A stretch of 47,620 nucleotides of DNA from Synergistetes bacterium ADurb.Bin155. GTDB lineage: Bacteria > Synergistota > Synergistia > Synergistales > Thermovirgaceae. A program made the position numbers and the translations under genes. Numbering within the stretch: position 1 is the first letter of the stretch; each line of letters starts with the position of its first letter. The stretch spans positions 1-47,620 of the forward strand of contig MWDE01000017.1 in NCBI GenBank assembly GCA_002070395.1, written 5' to 3'. The notes under the pieces were generated by a model that saw only the letters and a list, made by a program, of their open reading frames with translations, was not told where the DNA came from and did not search any database. Of this stretch, positions 1-9,184 are shown piece after piece.

Positions 1-1
1 G

Positions 2-109
2 GTCAAGCTGATCCAGCCCATCGCCATGGACCAGGGACTTCGTTTCGCCGTCCGCGAAGGCGGCAGGACCGTCGGCGCCGGCGTCGTCACCGAGATACTC
101 GGCAGCTGA
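2..109 (+). CDS. tuf: Elongation factor Tu, C-terminal fragment (cut by window edge)
   Basis: The first 35 codons of the window encode the extreme C-terminus of EF-Tu, the GTPase that delivers aminoacyl-tRNA to the ribosome. The visible sequence is the last strands of the C-terminal beta-barrel (domain 3), ending in the characteristic [19 protein letters not shown] pattern before TGA. The rest of the gene lies to the left of the window. It sits 18 bp before rpsJ, the usual str-to-S10 order, so the ribosomal genes that follow are probably co-transcribed with it. No promoter is visible in the gap. Confidence 0.97.
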   Translation, partial: VKLIQPIAMDQGLRFAVREGGRTVGAGVVTEILGS

Positions 110-127
110 TCCCGGGAGGCGGTCACA

Positions 128-433
128 GTGGCGAAGAAAATCAGGATCAAGCTCAAGGCGTTCGACCACAGGGCGCTGGACTCGTCGGCCTTCCAGATAG
201 CGGAGACGGCGCAGCGGACGGGGGCCAAGGTTTCCGGGCCTATCCCCCTCCCGACGGAAGTGAACAAGTTCACGGTCCTCAAGTCGCCCCACAAGGACAA
301 GGACGCGAGGGAGCAGTTTGAAATGAGGACTCATAAGCGGCTCATCGACATTATCGACCCGACGCAGAAGACCATGGAGTCGCTTATGCAGCTGAATCTC
401 CCCTCCGGAGTGGACATCCAGATCAAGCTTTAG
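128..433 (+). CDS. rpsJ: 30S ribosomal protein S10
   Basis: S10 is a head protein of the small subunit and also the NusE partner in antitermination. The 101-aa product has the family length and the motifs [10 protein letters not shown] at the start and GPIPLPT near residue 40. The start is GTG at 128, preceded by a GGGAGG Shine-Dalgarno sequence. It is the first gene of the S10 block and follows tuf by 18 bp. Confidence 0.98.
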   Translation: MAKKIRIKLKAFDHRALDSSAFQIAETAQRTGAKVSGPIPLPTEVNKFTVLKSPHKDKDAREQFEMRTHKRLIDIIDPTQKTMESLMQLNLPSGVDIQIKL

Positions 434-460
434 GGGGAGCAATGAGCTGAAAGGAGAGAG

Positions 461-1102
461 ATGGTACTGATGGGTATTCTCGGTCGTAAGCTGGGCATGA
501 CCCAGATCTTCGACGAACAGGGCCGGTCCATCCCGGTGACGGTTGTCGAGGCCGGTCCCTGCAACGTCGTCGCCGTCAAGAGCCTTGACGCGGACGGCTA
601 CACGGCGGTGAGCCTGTCCTTTGGGGACACCAAGCCCTCCAAGTTGAACAGGCCCCGCAGAGGCGTCTTCGAAAAGAGGGGCCTCGAGCCCAAAAGGTGG
701 ATCCGGGAGTTCAGGGTGGGCGACACCGACGGTTTTGAGGTAGGTGGCGTGGTCTCGGTGGAACTCTTCGAGGCCGGCGACGTGGTCGATGTGACAGGGC
801 GAAGCAAAGGGAAGGGGTTCGCTGGGGTTATCAAGCGACATCACTTCGGCGGGGGCCCCGCGAGTCACGGTGCTTCCAAGTTCCACAGGGAGCCCGGTTC
901 GGGGGGGGCGAGCAGCTACCCCGGTCATATCTTCAAGGGAAAGACAATGCCGGGAAGGATGGGCGGCGAACGGGTGACCGTAAAGAACCTGTCCGTCGCC
1001 GGCGTTGACCCGGAAAACAACCTCCTGCTGATCAGGGGCGCCGTTCCAGGACCAAGGAACGGACTTCTGATGATCCGCAAGCGGGCCGGGGCACCACGGT
1101 AA
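461..1102 (+). CDS. rplC: 50S ribosomal protein L3
   Basis: L3 binds 23S rRNA early in large-subunit assembly and reaches toward the peptidyl-transferase centre. The 213-aa product contains GILGRKLGMTQIF at the N-terminus and the HGASKFHREPGS loop of the central extension. Two in-frame ATGs are possible, at 461 and 470. The AAAGGAG Shine-Dalgarno sequence ends about 5 nt before 461, which favours the first, giving an MVL extension on the usual MGILGRK start. It is followed closely by rplD. Confidence 0.97.
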   Translation: MVLMGILGRKLGMTQIFDEQGRSIPVTVVEAGPCNVVAVKSLDADGYTAVSLSFGDTKPSKLNRPRRGVFEKRGLEPKRWIREFRVGDTDGFEVGGVVSVELFEAGDVVDVTGRSKGKGFAGVIKRHHFGGGPASHGASKFHREPGSGGASSYPGHIFKGKTMPGRMGGERVTVKNLSVAGVDPENNLLLIRGAVPGPRNGLLMIRKRAGAPR

Positions 1103-1117
1103 GGAGGCAGCGAAGCT

Positions 1118-1744
1118 ATGCCGACTGTGAAAGTTATCAATTTCAAGGGAGAACTCATCGGTGAGGAGAACCTCTCCGATGTCGTCTTCGCGGCCCCGGT
1201 CCACGTTCCGGCCATGCACCAGGTCGTAGTGGCCCAGCAGGCCAACGCCAGGCAGGGCACCCACTCGACCCGCTCCCGGGGCGAAGTGCAGGGCGGCGGG
1301 AGAAAACCCTGGAGACAGAAGCACACCGGGAGGGCCAGGCACGGCAGCAGGAGATCCCCCCTCTGGGTGGGCGGCGGGGTCACTCACGGTCCCAGGCCCA
1401 GGGACTATCACCAGAAGGTCAACAGGAAGGTAAGGAGGATCGCCCTGAAGAGCGCGCTCTCACTCAAGGTTATCGAGGGAAACCTCGTACTGCTCGACCG
1501 CCTTGAGATAGAAAAGCCCGACACGAAGGGCATGGCCTCCTTCCTGACGGAGATCGACGCCGGGAAAAAGGTCTTGCTCATGGTGAGTGAGAGCAGCGGC
1601 GCGATCTACAAGTCGGCCTCAAACATTCCCGGGGCGAGGGTTCTCCACGTGGACAGCATCAACGTTTACGACATCCTTGACCATAACAGGATGATCCTGA
1701 CGGTGGACGCAGCCAGGAAGATCGAGGAGGTGTACGGGGCATGA
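1118..1744 (+). CDS. rplD: 50S ribosomal protein L4
   Basis: L4 binds 23S rRNA and lines the exit tunnel; in E. coli it also represses its own operon. The 208-aa protein carries the conserved internal loop region TRSRGEVQGGGRKPWRQKHTG around residue 51 onward, which contacts the tunnel. An AAGGAGG ribosome-binding site precedes ATG 1118. Its last 4 bp overlap the rplW start (ATGA), suggesting coupled translation. Confidence 0.97.
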   Translation: MPTVKVINFKGELIGEENLSDVVFAAPVHVPAMHQVVVAQQANARQGTHSTRSRGEVQGGGRKPWRQKHTGRARHGSRRSPLWVGGGVTHGPRPRDYHQKVNRKVRRIALKSALSLKVIEGNLVLLDRLEIEKPDTKGMASFLTEIDAGKKVLLMVSESSGAIYKSASNIPGARVLHVDSINVYDILDHNRMILTVDAARKIEEVYGA

Positions 1745-2037
1745 AATCGTTGCCGCAGGATATCATCCTGAGGCCCATCATCACGGAAAAGAGCAGCCGG
1801 CTGATGGAGCATAACAAGTACACCTTTGAGGTGCACCCCAAGGCCAACAAGATCGAGGTCAGGAACGCCGTGTCCTCCATCTTCAAGGTCAAGGTGGTCA
1901 AGGTGAGCACCCTGTACGTGAGGCCGAAACCGAAGAGGATGGGAGCCTTCCTGGGTAAATCCAGGGCGTGGAAAAAGGCTATCGTGACCGTCGCTGCCGG
2001 CGAGCGCATCGAATTCTTCGAGGGCGCCGGCGCCTAG
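1741..2037 (+). CDS. rplW: 50S ribosomal protein L23
   Basis: L23 sits at the tunnel exit and is the docking site for trigger factor and SRP. The 98-aa product has the family core IILRPIITEKS near the N-terminus and the NKIEVRNAV strand-helix motif. The start ATG at 1741 overlaps the rplD stop. The length is normal for the family. Confidence 0.97.
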   Translation: MKSLPQDIILRPIITEKSSRLMEHNKYTFEVHPKANKIEVRNAVSSIFKVKVVKVSTLYVRPKPKRMGAFLGKSRAWKKAIVTVAAGERIEFFEGAGA

Positions 2038-2055
2038 GCGGGGAGGTTTAATAAG

Positions 2056-2883
2056 ATGGGTATCAAAAAATACAAATCCTATACCCCGGGCCGCAGGTTC
2101 ATGACGACCTCCTCCTTCGAGGAGGTCACCAGGACCGAGCCCGAGAGGTCGTTGGTAGAGGCGCTGAAAAAGTCCGGGGGCCGCAACAACCTCGGCAGGA
2201 TCACCATGAGGCACCGCGGAGGAGGGTCCAAGCGCCTCTATCGGATCATCGACTTCAAGCGCGACAAGATCGGTGTCCCCGGGAAAGTGGCCTCCATCGA
2301 GTACGATCCCAACCGCTCCGCGAGGATAGCCCTGATCCATTACGTCGACGGCGAGAAAAGGTACATCCTCGCCCCCTCGGGCCTCGGGATCGGGAGCATG
2401 ATCACGGCGGGCCCCGGGTCGGATATCCGCCCCGGCAACGCCATGAAGTTGAGGGACATACCCGAGGGTACCTTTATCCACAACATCGAACTCGAGCCGG
2501 GTCGCGGTGGTGTGCTGGTCCGGTCGGCGGGGACATCGGCGCAGCTCATGGCCAAGGAGGGCAAAAAGGCTTTCATCAGGCTACCGAGCGGGGAACTCCG
2601 TCTCGCCCTTCTTGAGTGCATGGCCACCGTTGGACAGTTGGGCAACGAGGACCACGAGAACCTCACCCGGGGCAAGGCCGGCAAGAGCCGATGGCTGGGC
2701 AGACGCCCCCGCGTCAGGGGCATGGTCATGAACCCCGTGGATCACCCCATGGGCGGCGGGGAAGGGAAGAGCAAGTCCCACAAGCACCCGGTGTCCCCCT
2801 GGGGAACGCCCGCCAAGGGGTACAGAACCCGTAAACGCAAGCCGTCGGACAAGTTCATCGTACGGCGACGTTACGAGAAGTAG
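2056..2883 (+). CDS. rplB: 50S ribosomal protein L2
   Basis: L2 is the most conserved large-subunit protein, needed for subunit association and peptidyl-transferase activity. The 275-aa product contains the hallmark [16 protein letters not shown] near residue 42 and the C-terminal [16 protein letters not shown] motif carrying the conserved functional His. A GGGAGG ribosome-binding site precedes ATG 2056. Length and order are canonical. Confidence 0.98.
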   Translation: MGIKKYKSYTPGRRFMTTSSFEEVTRTEPERSLVEALKKSGGRNNLGRITMRHRGGGSKRLYRIIDFKRDKIGVPGKVASIEYDPNRSARIALIHYVDGEKRYILAPSGLGIGSMITAGPGSDIRPGNAMKLRDIPEGTFIHNIELEPGRGGVLVRSAGTSAQLMAKEGKKAFIRLPSGELRLALLECMATVGQLGNEDHENLTRGKAGKSRWLGRRPRVRGMVMNPVDHPMGGGEGKSKSHKHPVSPWGTPAKGYRTRKRKPSDKFIVRRRYEK

Positions 2884-2902
2884 CGGCAGGGAGGGACATA
2901 CA

Positions 2903-3184
2903 ATGGCTCGTTCAACGAAAAAGGGGCCCTTTGTCGAACAGAAGCTTCTCCACAAGGTGGAGGCCATGAACGAGGAAGGAAAGAAAAGAGTCATCAAGAC
3001 GTGGTCCAGGCGTTCCACCATTGTGCCGGACATGATCGGGCACACCATCGCCGTGCACAACGGCAGGACCCATATCCCGATCTTCATAAGCGAGAATATG
3101 GTGGGTCATAAGCTTGGGGAGTTCGCCCCCACGCGCAAGTTCGGGGGGCACGCGGGGCAGGAACGTTCCACCCGCGTGCGATAG
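2903..3184 (+). CDS. rpsS: 30S ribosomal protein S19
   Basis: S19 is a head protein that contacts S13 and the A-site finger of 23S rRNA. The 93-aa product begins [11 protein letters not shown] and carries [17 protein letters not shown] and the C-terminal KFGGHAG signature. A GGGAGGG Shine-Dalgarno sequence lies upstream of ATG 2903. It sits in the normal L2-S19-L22 order. Confidence 0.98.
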   Translation: MARSTKKGPFVEQKLLHKVEAMNEEGKKRVIKTWSRRSTIVPDMIGHTIAVHNGRTHIPIFISENMVGHKLGEFAPTRKFGGHAGQERSTRVR

Positions 3185-3195
3185 GAGGGCTTTTC

Positions 3196-3528
3196 ATGGA
3201 AGCAAAAGCCATTGCGAGGCAGGTGCGGATCTCGCCGACCAAATCGAGGCAGGTCCTTACTCTCATAAGGGGGAAGAACGCCGGCCAGGCCCTTGAGACG
3301 CTCCGCTTCACCCCCAAGAAGGCCGCCCGGGTGGTCGAGAAGGTGCTCAAGAGCGCCATCGCCAATGCCGAGCATAACTATGGAATGGATATGGATCGAC
3401 TGGTTGTGGTGAAGGCCTATGCCGACCAGGGTCCATCTATGAAGCGCTGGCAACCGGTCTCGATGGGCAGGGTGCATCCTTACAAGCATCGCACCAGCCA
3501 TATCACCGTTGTGGTAGCCGAGCGCTAG
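3196..3528 (+). CDS. rplV: 50S ribosomal protein L22
   Basis: L22 has a globular surface domain and a beta-hairpin lining the exit tunnel near L4. The 110-aa product contains [10 protein letters not shown] near the N-terminus and the hairpin-end pattern [16 protein letters not shown]. The start is ATG 3196, with GGAGGG upstream. Length and order are usual. Confidence 0.97.
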   Translation: MEAKAIARQVRISPTKSRQVLTLIRGKNAGQALETLRFTPKKAARVVEKVLKSAIANAEHNYGMDMDRLVVVKAYADQGPSMKRWQPVSMGRVHPYKHRTSHITVVVAER

Positions 3529-3541
3529 GGAGGGTTGACCG

Positions 3542-4210
3542 TTGGGCCAGAAAGTACACCCTGTTGGGTATCGGCTTGGAATAGTGCGCGATTGGGAATC
3601 GAGATGGTACTCGGGCCGCAAGGATTACGCGGAGAAACTGCATGAGGACCTCAAGCTCAGGGAATGGATCTTAAAAAGATGGTCCCATGCCGGCATCTCG
3701 AAGATAGAGATCGAACGGATAGGCAAGGTCATCCGTTTCACCATCTGGACCGCCCGCCCCGGGGTAGTGATCGGGAAGGGAGGCACCGAGATCCAGAAGG
3801 TCAGGGAGGAGATCCAGGAGTTGACTGGAAATAAAGTAATGATCAACGTCCAGGAGATCAAGAACCCTGACAGGGAAGCCCAGATCGTGGCCGAAGGGGT
3901 TGCGTCGGCGCTGGTGAGGCGTGTCAGCTTCCGCCGCGCCATGAAGCAGTCCATCTTCAGGGCCATGAAATCCGGTGCCGAGGGAATAAAGATCCAGTGC
4001 AGCGGAAGGCTGGGCGGAGCCGAGATCGCCAGGACCGAGTGGTACCTCGAGGGGAGGCTCCCTCTGTCGACGCTCAGGGCCGACATCGATTACGGCTTTG
4101 CCGAAGCTCGCACCCTGTACGGCGTGATAGGCGTAAAGGTATGGATAAACAAGGGTCAGGCCGTGAGGCCCGCTCCCGCCGGGAGCCAGGAACCCGTCGA
4201 GAGGGGGTAA
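3542..4210 (+). CDS. rpsC: 30S ribosomal protein S3
   Basis: S3 is a head protein at the mRNA entry tunnel with helicase-like action together with S4. The 222-aa product begins [12 protein letters not shown], has the KH-type RNA-binding core with [13 protein letters not shown] near residue 75, and the C-terminal domain motif [15 protein letters not shown]. The start is a TTG codon preceded by AGGGAGGG; no ATG nearby fits. It abuts the rplP region. Confidence 0.97.
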   Translation: MGQKVHPVGYRLGIVRDWESRWYSGRKDYAEKLHEDLKLREWILKRWSHAGISKIEIERIGKVIRFTIWTARPGVVIGKGGTEIQKVREEIQELTGNKVMINVQEIKNPDREAQIVAEGVASALVRRVSFRRAMKQSIFRAMKSGAEGIKIQCSGRLGGAEIARTEWYLEGRLPLSTLRADIDYGFAEARTLYGVIGVKVWINKGQAVRPAPAGSQEPVERG

Positions 4211-4216
4211 TTGGGG

Positions 4217-4639
4217 ATGCTCATGCCGAAAAGGGTCAAGTACCGCAAAACCTATAGACGCGCCTTGAGCGGCATGGCCAAGGGGGGCAAGACCGTAGCC
4301 TTCGGTGAGTACGGGCTACAGGCCCTCGAATGCGCCTGGATAACCGCACGGCAGATCGAGGCCGCCCGCGTGGCGATCTCCCGTAAAATGAAAAAGGGCG
4401 GCAAGACCTGGATCAGGATATTCCCGGACCACCCCTTCACGAAGAAACCCCTTGAGACTCGTATGGGGAAGGGGAAGGGGGCCCCGGAGTTCTGGGTCGC
4501 CCCCGTGCGCAGGGGGAAGATCATGTTCGAGATAGCGGGGGTATCAAGGGACGTGGCTGAAAAAGCCTTCCTCACGGCTTCTCACAAGCTGCCGATAAAG
4601 GTCCGCCTGGTTACGCGGGATGGAATGGGTGGTGTCTGA
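4217..4639 (+). CDS. rplP: 50S ribosomal protein L16
   Basis: L16 organises the A-site region of the large subunit and helps position tRNA. The product contains [13 protein letters not shown] at the start and the [15 protein letters not shown] motif in the middle. A TTG at 4211 could extend it by two residues, but the GAGGGGG Shine-Dalgarno sequence at the end of rpsC is correctly spaced for ATG 4217, and the resulting N-terminus matches the family. Length is 140 aa. Confidence 0.96.
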   Translation: MLMPKRVKYRKTYRRALSGMAKGGKTVAFGEYGLQALECAWITARQIEAARVAISRKMKKGGKTWIRIFPDHPFTKKPLETRMGKGKGAPEFWVAPVRRGKIMFEIAGVSRDVAEKAFLTASHKLPIKVRLVTRDGMGGV

Positions 4640-4641
4640 GG

Positions 4642-4848
4642 ATGAACGCCAGGGAACTACGCGAGTTGTCCCTAGAGGAATTGAGCGACAAGCATAAGCA
4701 GTTCAAGGAAGAACTTTTCAACCTCCGTTTCCAGCACGCCATAGGGCAGTTGGGGAACACCGGGCGCATCGGAGAGGTCAAAAGATCCATCGCCAGGGTG
4801 CTCACCGTCATGCGGGAGAAGGAGATCGGGCTCAAGCGCCCGGTGTAG
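4642..4848 (+). CDS. rpmC: 50S ribosomal protein L29
   Basis: L29 is a small two-helix protein at the tunnel exit beside L23. The 68-aa product has the family pattern [10 protein letters not shown], then [16 protein letters not shown]. The start ATG lies 2 bp after the rplP stop, so its ribosome-binding site is inside rplP. Length and order are normal. Confidence 0.95.
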   Translation: MNARELRELSLEELSDKHKQFKEELFNLRFQHAIGQLGNTGRIGEVKRSIARVLTVMREKEIGLKRPV

Positions 4849-4861
4849 GGGGGAACAAGGG

Positions 4862-5152
4862 ATGAACGGTAGAACCATCTCAAGAAAGACGCAGGTAGGT
4901 ACCGTCGTGAGCGACCGGATGACGAAGACCGTCGTGGTCAAGGTCGACCGGATGGCCAAGCATGCCCTTTACGGAAAGCCCGTTTTGATGAGCAAGAAAT
5001 TCATGGCCCACGACGAAGAGGAGACCTGCCGCATCGGGGACAGGATAAAGATCGAGGAGACTCGCCCCTTGAGCCGCCACAAGCGCTGGAAGGTTGTCGA
5101 GATCATCGAGAGGGCCCCGGTCCTCGGCGGCAGCCAGGATAAGGAGGCGTAA
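4862..5152 (+). CDS. rpsQ: 30S ribosomal protein S17
   Basis: S17 is a primary binder of 16S rRNA helix 11 with an OB fold. The 96-aa product has [15 protein letters not shown] and [18 protein letters not shown], both diagnostic. The C-terminal tail ([10 protein letters not shown]) runs a little beyond the core family length. It lies between rpmC and rplN as usual. Confidence 0.96.
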   Translation: MNGRTISRKTQVGTVVSDRMTKTVVVKVDRMAKHALYGKPVLMSKKFMAHDEEETCRIGDRIKIEETRPLSRHKRWKVVEIIERAPVLGGSQDKEA

Positions 5153-5155
5153 CGG

Positions 5156-5524
5156 ATGATCCAGCTCCGTACGGTGATGAAGGTCGCCGACAACTCAGGC
5201 GCGAAAAAGATCATGTGCATCCAGGTCCTCGGGGGGAGCAGGAAGCGTTACGCCTCCATCGGCGACATAGTGGTCGCCTCCGTCAAGGAGGCCATACCCA
5301 ACAGCAACGCCGGCAAGGGCGATGTGGTCAAGGCCGTGATCGTCAGGACCAAAAAAGAGGTTCGCCGCAAGGACGGTTCCTACGTCCGGTTCGACGATAA
5401 CGCGGCCGTTCTCATCGACAACAATGGTGACCCGAGGGGCACGAGGATTTTCGGCCCCGTGGCCCGCGAGCTCAGGGAAAAGCGGTTCATGAGGATCGTA
5501 TCCCTCGCTCCGGAAGTGGTCTAG
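5156..5524 (+). CDS. rplN: 50S ribosomal protein L14
   Basis: L14 sits at the subunit interface and forms bridges with 16S rRNA. The 122-aa product begins [18 protein letters not shown] and contains the [17 protein letters not shown] block near the C-terminus. An AAGGAGG Shine-Dalgarno sequence inside the end of rpsQ precedes ATG 5156. Length is exactly as in the family. Confidence 0.98.
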   Translation: MIQLRTVMKVADNSGAKKIMCIQVLGGSRKRYASIGDIVVASVKEAIPNSNAGKGDVVKAVIVRTKKEVRRKDGSYVRFDDNAAVLIDNNGDPRGTRIFGPVARELREKRFMRIVSLAPEVV

Positions 5525-5538
5525 GAGGAAGTGGCGCG

Positions 5539-5865
5539 ATGAGCAAGATCAGGATACGCAAAGGAGACCGGGTTAAGGTCATCTCCGGGAAGGACAAGGG
5601 GAAAGAAGGTAAGGTCCTTCGCTGCTTCCCTTCCAGGGACCTGCTGCTGGTGGAGGGGGTCAACGTCGTGACGAAGCATGTCAAACCCTCCGCCAAGAAC
5701 CCACAGAGCGGGATCGTCAAGCAGGAGGCCCCCATTTACTCCAGCAAGGTCCAGCTCGTCTGCACGGCCTGCGGCGCCGCGACCCGCGTCGGGAGGGCCT
5801 TCCTCGAGGACGGGCGCAAGGTCCGTGTCTGCAAGAAGTGCGGCGAGATCATCGATAAGGTGTAA
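5539..5865 (+). CDS. rplX: 50S ribosomal protein L24, zinc-ribbon (C+) form
   Basis: L24 is one of the two assembly-initiating large-subunit proteins. The 108-aa product starts with the KOW motif ([20 protein letters not shown], residues 7-26) and ends with a four-cysteine ribbon, C75-x2-C78 and C98-x2-C101. The Cys-containing form of L24 is known in several bacterial groups; many other L24 proteins lack these cysteines. An AGGAGG ribosome-binding site precedes ATG 5539. Confidence 0.97.
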   Translation: MSKIRIRKGDRVKVISGKDKGKEGKVLRCFPSRDLLLVEGVNVVTKHVKPSAKNPQSGIVKQEAPIYSSKVQLVCTACGAATRVGRAFLEDGRKVRVCKKCGEIIDKV

Positions 5866-5883
5866 CGGGGAGGCGACTGGACA

Positions 5884-6423
5884 ATGCCGCGTCTGGCAGA
5901 TCTTTACAAAAAAGATATCACGGGACGGCTTCAGAAGGAGTTCGGTTATTCCAACGTCATGGAAGTCCCCCGGATCCAGAAGGTGGTCGTGAACATCGGG
6001 GTGGGGGAGGCCAAGACGGACTACAAGTACATGGAGTCGTCCATCGCGGAACTTCGCACCATTACGGGGCAGCAGCCCATGATGAAGAGGGCTAAAAAGT
6101 CCGTGGCGGGCTTCAAGCTCCGTGAGGGGATGCCCGTCGCCTGTTCCGTCACGCTCCGGGGGGCGAGGATGTGGGAGTTCCTTGACAGGCTCATCTCCCT
6201 GGCGCTGCCCAGGATCAAGGACTTCCAGGGGTTGTCTCCCAAGGGTTTTGACGGCCACGGGAATTACAACCTCGGCCTGAGGGAGCAGCTGATCTTCCCC
6301 GAGATCGACTACGACAAGGTGAGCCGCATCAGGGGGATGAATATATCCATCGTATCCACGGCGAAGACGGATGAAGAGGCTATGAGCCTGCTCCAGGCTC
6401 TTGGAATGCCTTTCGCCCGGTAA
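5884..6423 (+). CDS. rplE: 50S ribosomal protein L5
   Basis: L5 binds 5S rRNA and contacts P-site tRNA. The 179-aa product has the motifs [16 protein letters not shown] near residue 23, [13 protein letters not shown] and [25 protein letters not shown] lies upstream of ATG 5884. Canonical position between L24 and S14. Confidence 0.98.
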   Translation: MPRLADLYKKDITGRLQKEFGYSNVMEVPRIQKVVVNIGVGEAKTDYKYMESSIAELRTITGQQPMMKRAKKSVAGFKLREGMPVACSVTLRGARMWEFLDRLISLALPRIKDFQGLSPKGFDGHGNYNLGLREQLIFPEIDYDKVSRIRGMNISIVSTAKTDEEAMSLLQALGMPFAR

Positions 6424-6440
6424 GGGAGGAGATGAAGCGA

Positions 6441-6626
6441 ATGGCCCGAAAAGCCATGAGGATCAAGGCCGCGAGGGATCCCAAGTTCAAGGTGAGGTCC
6501 TACACCAGGTGCCCCCTCTGTGGTCGTGTCCATGCCTACATGAGGCAATTCAATATGTGCCGTTGTTGCTTCCGGAAGCTGGCCCGGGAAGGCAAGATCC
6601 CCGGTGTGGTCAAATCCAGCTGGTAG
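6441..6626 (+). CDS. rpsN: 30S ribosomal protein S14, zinc-binding short (type Z) form
   Basis: S14 completes the 30S head. This is the short zinc form: 61 aa with C24-x2-C27 and C40-x2-C43. An in-frame ATG at 6432 lies only 1-2 nt after the GGGAGGA Shine-Dalgarno sequence, too close to be used; ATG 6441 is about 10 nt away and gives the family N-terminus [10 protein letters not shown]. No zinc-free S14 paralogue is in the window. Confidence 0.96.
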   Translation: MARKAMRIKAARDPKFKVRSYTRCPLCGRVHAYMRQFNMCRCCFRKLAREGKIPGVVKSSW

Positions 6627-6655
6627 CAAGGGATGCGGTCAAGGAGGCTATTGCA

Positions 6656-7060
6656 ATGTATGTGAATGACCCTATAGGGGACATGCTCACGCGCATCCGG
6701 AACGCCAACATGGTCTACCATGAAACGGTGGACATGCCCTTAAGCAAGGTCAAACTGGCCATCGCCAGGATCTTCAAGGAAGAGGGTTATGTCAAGAATT
6801 TCAAGGTGGTCAACGACCCCAAAAAGCCCTACGCGACCCTAAGGCTGTTCCTCTCCTACGGTCCGCAGAGGGAGCGCGTGATCCAGGGCCTCAGGAGGAT
6901 CAGCAAGCCGGGTCGCAGGATCTATGTCCAGAAAGACGAGCTCCCCAGCGTGATGAAGGGGCTCGGTACCGCCATCATATCGACCTCCAAGGGCATGATG
7001 CCCGAAGCCGAGGCCCGCAAACAGGGCCTTGGCGGGGAAGTCATCTGTTTTATCTGGTAG
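6656..7060 (+). CDS. rpsH: 30S ribosomal protein S8
   Basis: S8 binds the central domain of 16S rRNA and is the classical feedback repressor of the spc operon. The frame stays open upstream through rpsN, but the family N-terminus [14 protein letters not shown] starts at ATG 6656, which is preceded by AAGGAGG. The 134-aa product ends with the conserved GGEVICFIW. The spacing from rpsN is 29 bp. Confidence 0.97.
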   Translation: MYVNDPIGDMLTRIRNANMVYHETVDMPLSKVKLAIARIFKEEGYVKNFKVVNDPKKPYATLRLFLSYGPQRERVIQGLRRISKPGRRIYVQKDELPSVMKGLGTAIISTSKGMMPEAEARKQGLGGEVICFIW

Positions 7061-7072
7061 GGGGTGTCATCG

Positions 7073-7609
7073 GTGTCTAGGATCGGCAGGAAACTGATAG
7101 ACCTTCCCTCCGGAGTGACCCTTTCGGTCGATGGTGAAAAGGTCAAGGTCAAAGGCCCCAAGGGCGAACTCTCGGTGAACCTCGTCCCGGGGATAGATGT
7201 CACCGTTGAGGACAACGCCGTCAAGATCACCCGGCAGGGCGATGACAAGAGGACGAGGGCCTATCACGGGATGATGAGGGCGCTGGTCAACAACCTAGTC
7301 CAGGGGGTCAGCGCCGGTTTTGAAAGGCGGCTCGAGATCGTCGGGATCGGCTGGCGTGCCCAGATGCAGGGCAGCACCCTGGTCATGAACCTGGGCTTCT
7401 CCCACCCGGTGGAGTACGACCCCCCCAAGGGGGTGGAGGTCACCACCGACGGCCCCACCAAGATCACCGTGAAGGGGATAGACAAGCAAGCCGTCGGGCA
7501 GGCGGCGGCGGTCATCAGGGGTTTCAGACCGCCGGAGCCCTACAAGGGCAAGGGGATCAGGTACGTCGGCGAGCACGTTATTCGTAAAGCCGGCAAGGCC
7601 GGAGCCTAG
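7073..7609 (+). CDS. rplF: 50S ribosomal protein L6
   Basis: L6 lies near the factor-binding site and has two related domains. A GTG at 7064 could add three residues (SSV), but the AGGGGGT Shine-Dalgarno sequence at 7059-7065 is correctly spaced for the GTG at 7073, giving the standard [14 protein letters not shown] start. The C-terminal signature [14 protein letters not shown] is intact. About 178 aa, normal. Confidence 0.96.
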   Translation: MSRIGRKLIDLPSGVTLSVDGEKVKVKGPKGELSVNLVPGIDVTVEDNAVKITRQGDDKRTRAYHGMMRALVNNLVQGVSAGFERRLEIVGIGWRAQMQGSTLVMNLGFSHPVEYDPPKGVEVTTDGPTKITVKGIDKQAVGQAAAVIRGFRPPEPYKGKGIRYVGEHVIRKAGKAGA

Positions 7610-7629
7610 CTAGCGAGGTGAAGGGCAGG

Positions 7630-7995
7630 ATGAAAAAGAGAACCAGGAACGATATGCGTTTGATCAGGCACCGCCGTCTCCGCAAGACCCTTTCGGGTAC
7701 CGGGGAACGCCCGCGCCTTGCCGTATTCCGCAGCCTGAACCACATGTACGCCCAGGTCATTGACGATACCAGGGGGCATACGCTGGCCGCCGCCTCGACG
7801 ATGGAGAAAAGCGTCAGGAACGGCTCTGAAGGCGGCGGCGATATCGAGGCCGCCAAGGCGGTCGGCAGGACGGTCGCCGAGAGGGCCCTGGAGAAGGGCA
7901 TCACCCAGGTCCTTTTCGATCGCGGCGGTCACCTCTACCATGGCAAGGTCAAGGCCCTGGCCGACGCGGCCCGCGAAGCCGGCCTGAAGTTCTAA
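7630..7995 (+). CDS. rplR: 50S ribosomal protein L18
   Basis: L18 anchors 5S rRNA in the central protuberance with L5. The 121-aa product contains [20 protein letters not shown] and the C-terminal [21 protein letters not shown] block. A GTG at 7618 would add four residues, but it lies inside the GAGGTG Shine-Dalgarno region that serves ATG 7630. Confidence 0.96.
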   Translation: MKKRTRNDMRLIRHRRLRKTLSGTGERPRLAVFRSLNHMYAQVIDDTRGHTLAAASTMEKSVRNGSEGGGDIEAAKAVGRTVAERALEKGITQVLFDRGGHLYHGKVKALADAAREAGLKF

Positions 7996-8009
7996 GGAGG
8001 TTGCAGGAA

Positions 8010-8522
8010 ATGAGGGTCAACGAAGGCGGTCCTAAGGGCCAGGAAATGCTCGAAAGAGTCGTCTCCATAAACCGCGTCAGCAAGGTTGTCAAGGGCGGCA
8101 AGAGGTTCAGGTTCAGCGTCCTCGTGGTCGTGGGCGACGGCATGCAGAATGTGGGTATAGGCATCGGCAAGGCCAGGGAGATCTCCGAGGCCGTCAGGAA
8201 GGGCATCGAGAAGGCCAAGAAGGGGCAGGTCGAACTGAAGAGGGTCGGCAGCAGCATTCCCCACGATATCGTTGGACGCTTCGGTGCCGCAGAAGTCCTT
8301 CTCAAACCGGCCGTCCCCGGAACGGGCGTCATCGCCGGCGGGGCCGTCCGGGCCATCATGGAACTGGGCGGCGTCAGCGACGTGGTGACCAAGGTCATCG
8401 GCAGAACCTCGAACCCGGTCAACGTGGCCTACGCCACCATGACGGCACTTAAGGGGCTTCGCTCTCCGGCGGAAGTCATGAGGCTCCGCGGCAAGGAAGC
8501 CCGCCCCGCCCAGGAAGCGTAG
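8010..8522 (+). CDS. rpsE: 30S ribosomal protein S5
   Basis: S5 works with S3 and S4 at the mRNA entry site and affects decoding accuracy. The product has a double-stranded-RNA-binding-like N-terminal domain ([21 protein letters not shown]) and [22 protein letters not shown] in the C-terminal domain. A TTG at 8001 directly touches the TAAGGAGG Shine-Dalgarno sequence and is unlikely; ATG 8010 is 9 nt downstream. Length is 170 aa. Confidence 0.96.
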   Translation: MRVNEGGPKGQEMLERVVSINRVSKVVKGGKRFRFSVLVVVGDGMQNVGIGIGKAREISEAVRKGIEKAKKGQVELKRVGSSIPHDIVGRFGAAEVLLKPAVPGTGVIAGGAVRAIMELGGVSDVVTKVIGRTSNPVNVAYATMTALKGLRSPAEVMRLRGKEARPAQEA

Positions 8523-8537
8523 GGGGCGAGAACGACG

Positions 8538-8723
8538 ATGGCCAAGCTGAAGGTCACGCTCAGAAAGAGCACCATAGGCCGCCCGCCCCGCCAGGGGGAG
8601 ACGGTCCGGGCATTGGGCCTGAGGAAGATCAGGCAGACAGTGATCCATGAAGACACTCCCCAGGTCCGAGGGATGATAGCCGCGGTGGAGCACCTTGTGG
8701 ACTGGGAGATCGTAGAGGAATAG
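8538..8723 (+). CDS. rpmD: 50S ribosomal protein L30
   Basis: L30 is a small surface protein of the large subunit. The 61-aa product shows the family pattern [15 protein letters not shown] followed by [17 protein letters not shown]. It lies between rpsE and rplO, where bacterial L30 is always found in the spc operon. Confidence 0.96.
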   Translation: MAKLKVTLRKSTIGRPPRQGETVRALGLRKIRQTVIHEDTPQVRGMIAAVEHLVDWEIVEE

Positions 8724-8737
8724 GGGGGGAGAGGCTC

Positions 8738-9184
8738 GTGGGAATTCATGAGCTCCGGCCCGCTCCTGGGTCGAGGAGAAAACCAAAAAGGATGGGACAG
8801 GGCACGGGGTCCGGTACGGGCAGGACCGCCGGTAAGGGCACCAAGGGCCAGAAAGCCAGAAGCGGTGGAGGCGTTCGCCCCGGTTTCGAGGGGGGCCAGA
8901 TGCCCCTCACGAGGAGAGTCCCCAAGAGGGGCTTCAGCAACGCCAGGTTTAAAAAAACCTTCCAGCTGGTGAACGTGGGAAGGCTCGGTGACCATTTCGA
9001 GGATAGCGGCGAAGTGGGCATACCCGAGATGCTGATGGCCGGGCTCATCGGGGACGCGAAAAGGCCGGTGAAAATACTGGGTGACGGCGAGGTTACCAGG
9101 GCACTGACGGTGAAGGCCAACGCTTTCAGCGCCCAGGCGGTGGCCAAGATAGAGGCTGCAGGCGGGAAGACCGAGGTGATCTAG
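8738..9184 (+). CDS. rplO: 50S ribosomal protein L15
   Basis: L15 is a late-assembly 23S rRNA binder. The 148-aa protein starts at GTG 8738 (preceded by GGGGGGAGAGG) with [19 protein letters not shown], has the Gly-rich basic extension [20 protein letters not shown], and the globular C-terminal domain. Its stop is directly followed by the secY start codon with no gap. Confidence 0.97.
   Translation: MGIHELRPAPGSRRKPKRMGQGTGSGTGRTAGKGTKGQKARSGGGVRPGFEGGQMPLTRRVPKRGFSNARFKKTFQLVNVGRLGDHFEDSGEVGIPEMLMAGLIGDAKRPVKILGDGEVTRALTVKANAFSAQAVAKIEAAGGKTEVI

Noticed and set aside
6401..6655. N-terminal extension of S8 through rpsN
   Set aside because: The frame is open only by chance across rpsN; S8 family N-terminus and an AAGGAGG site place the start at 6656.
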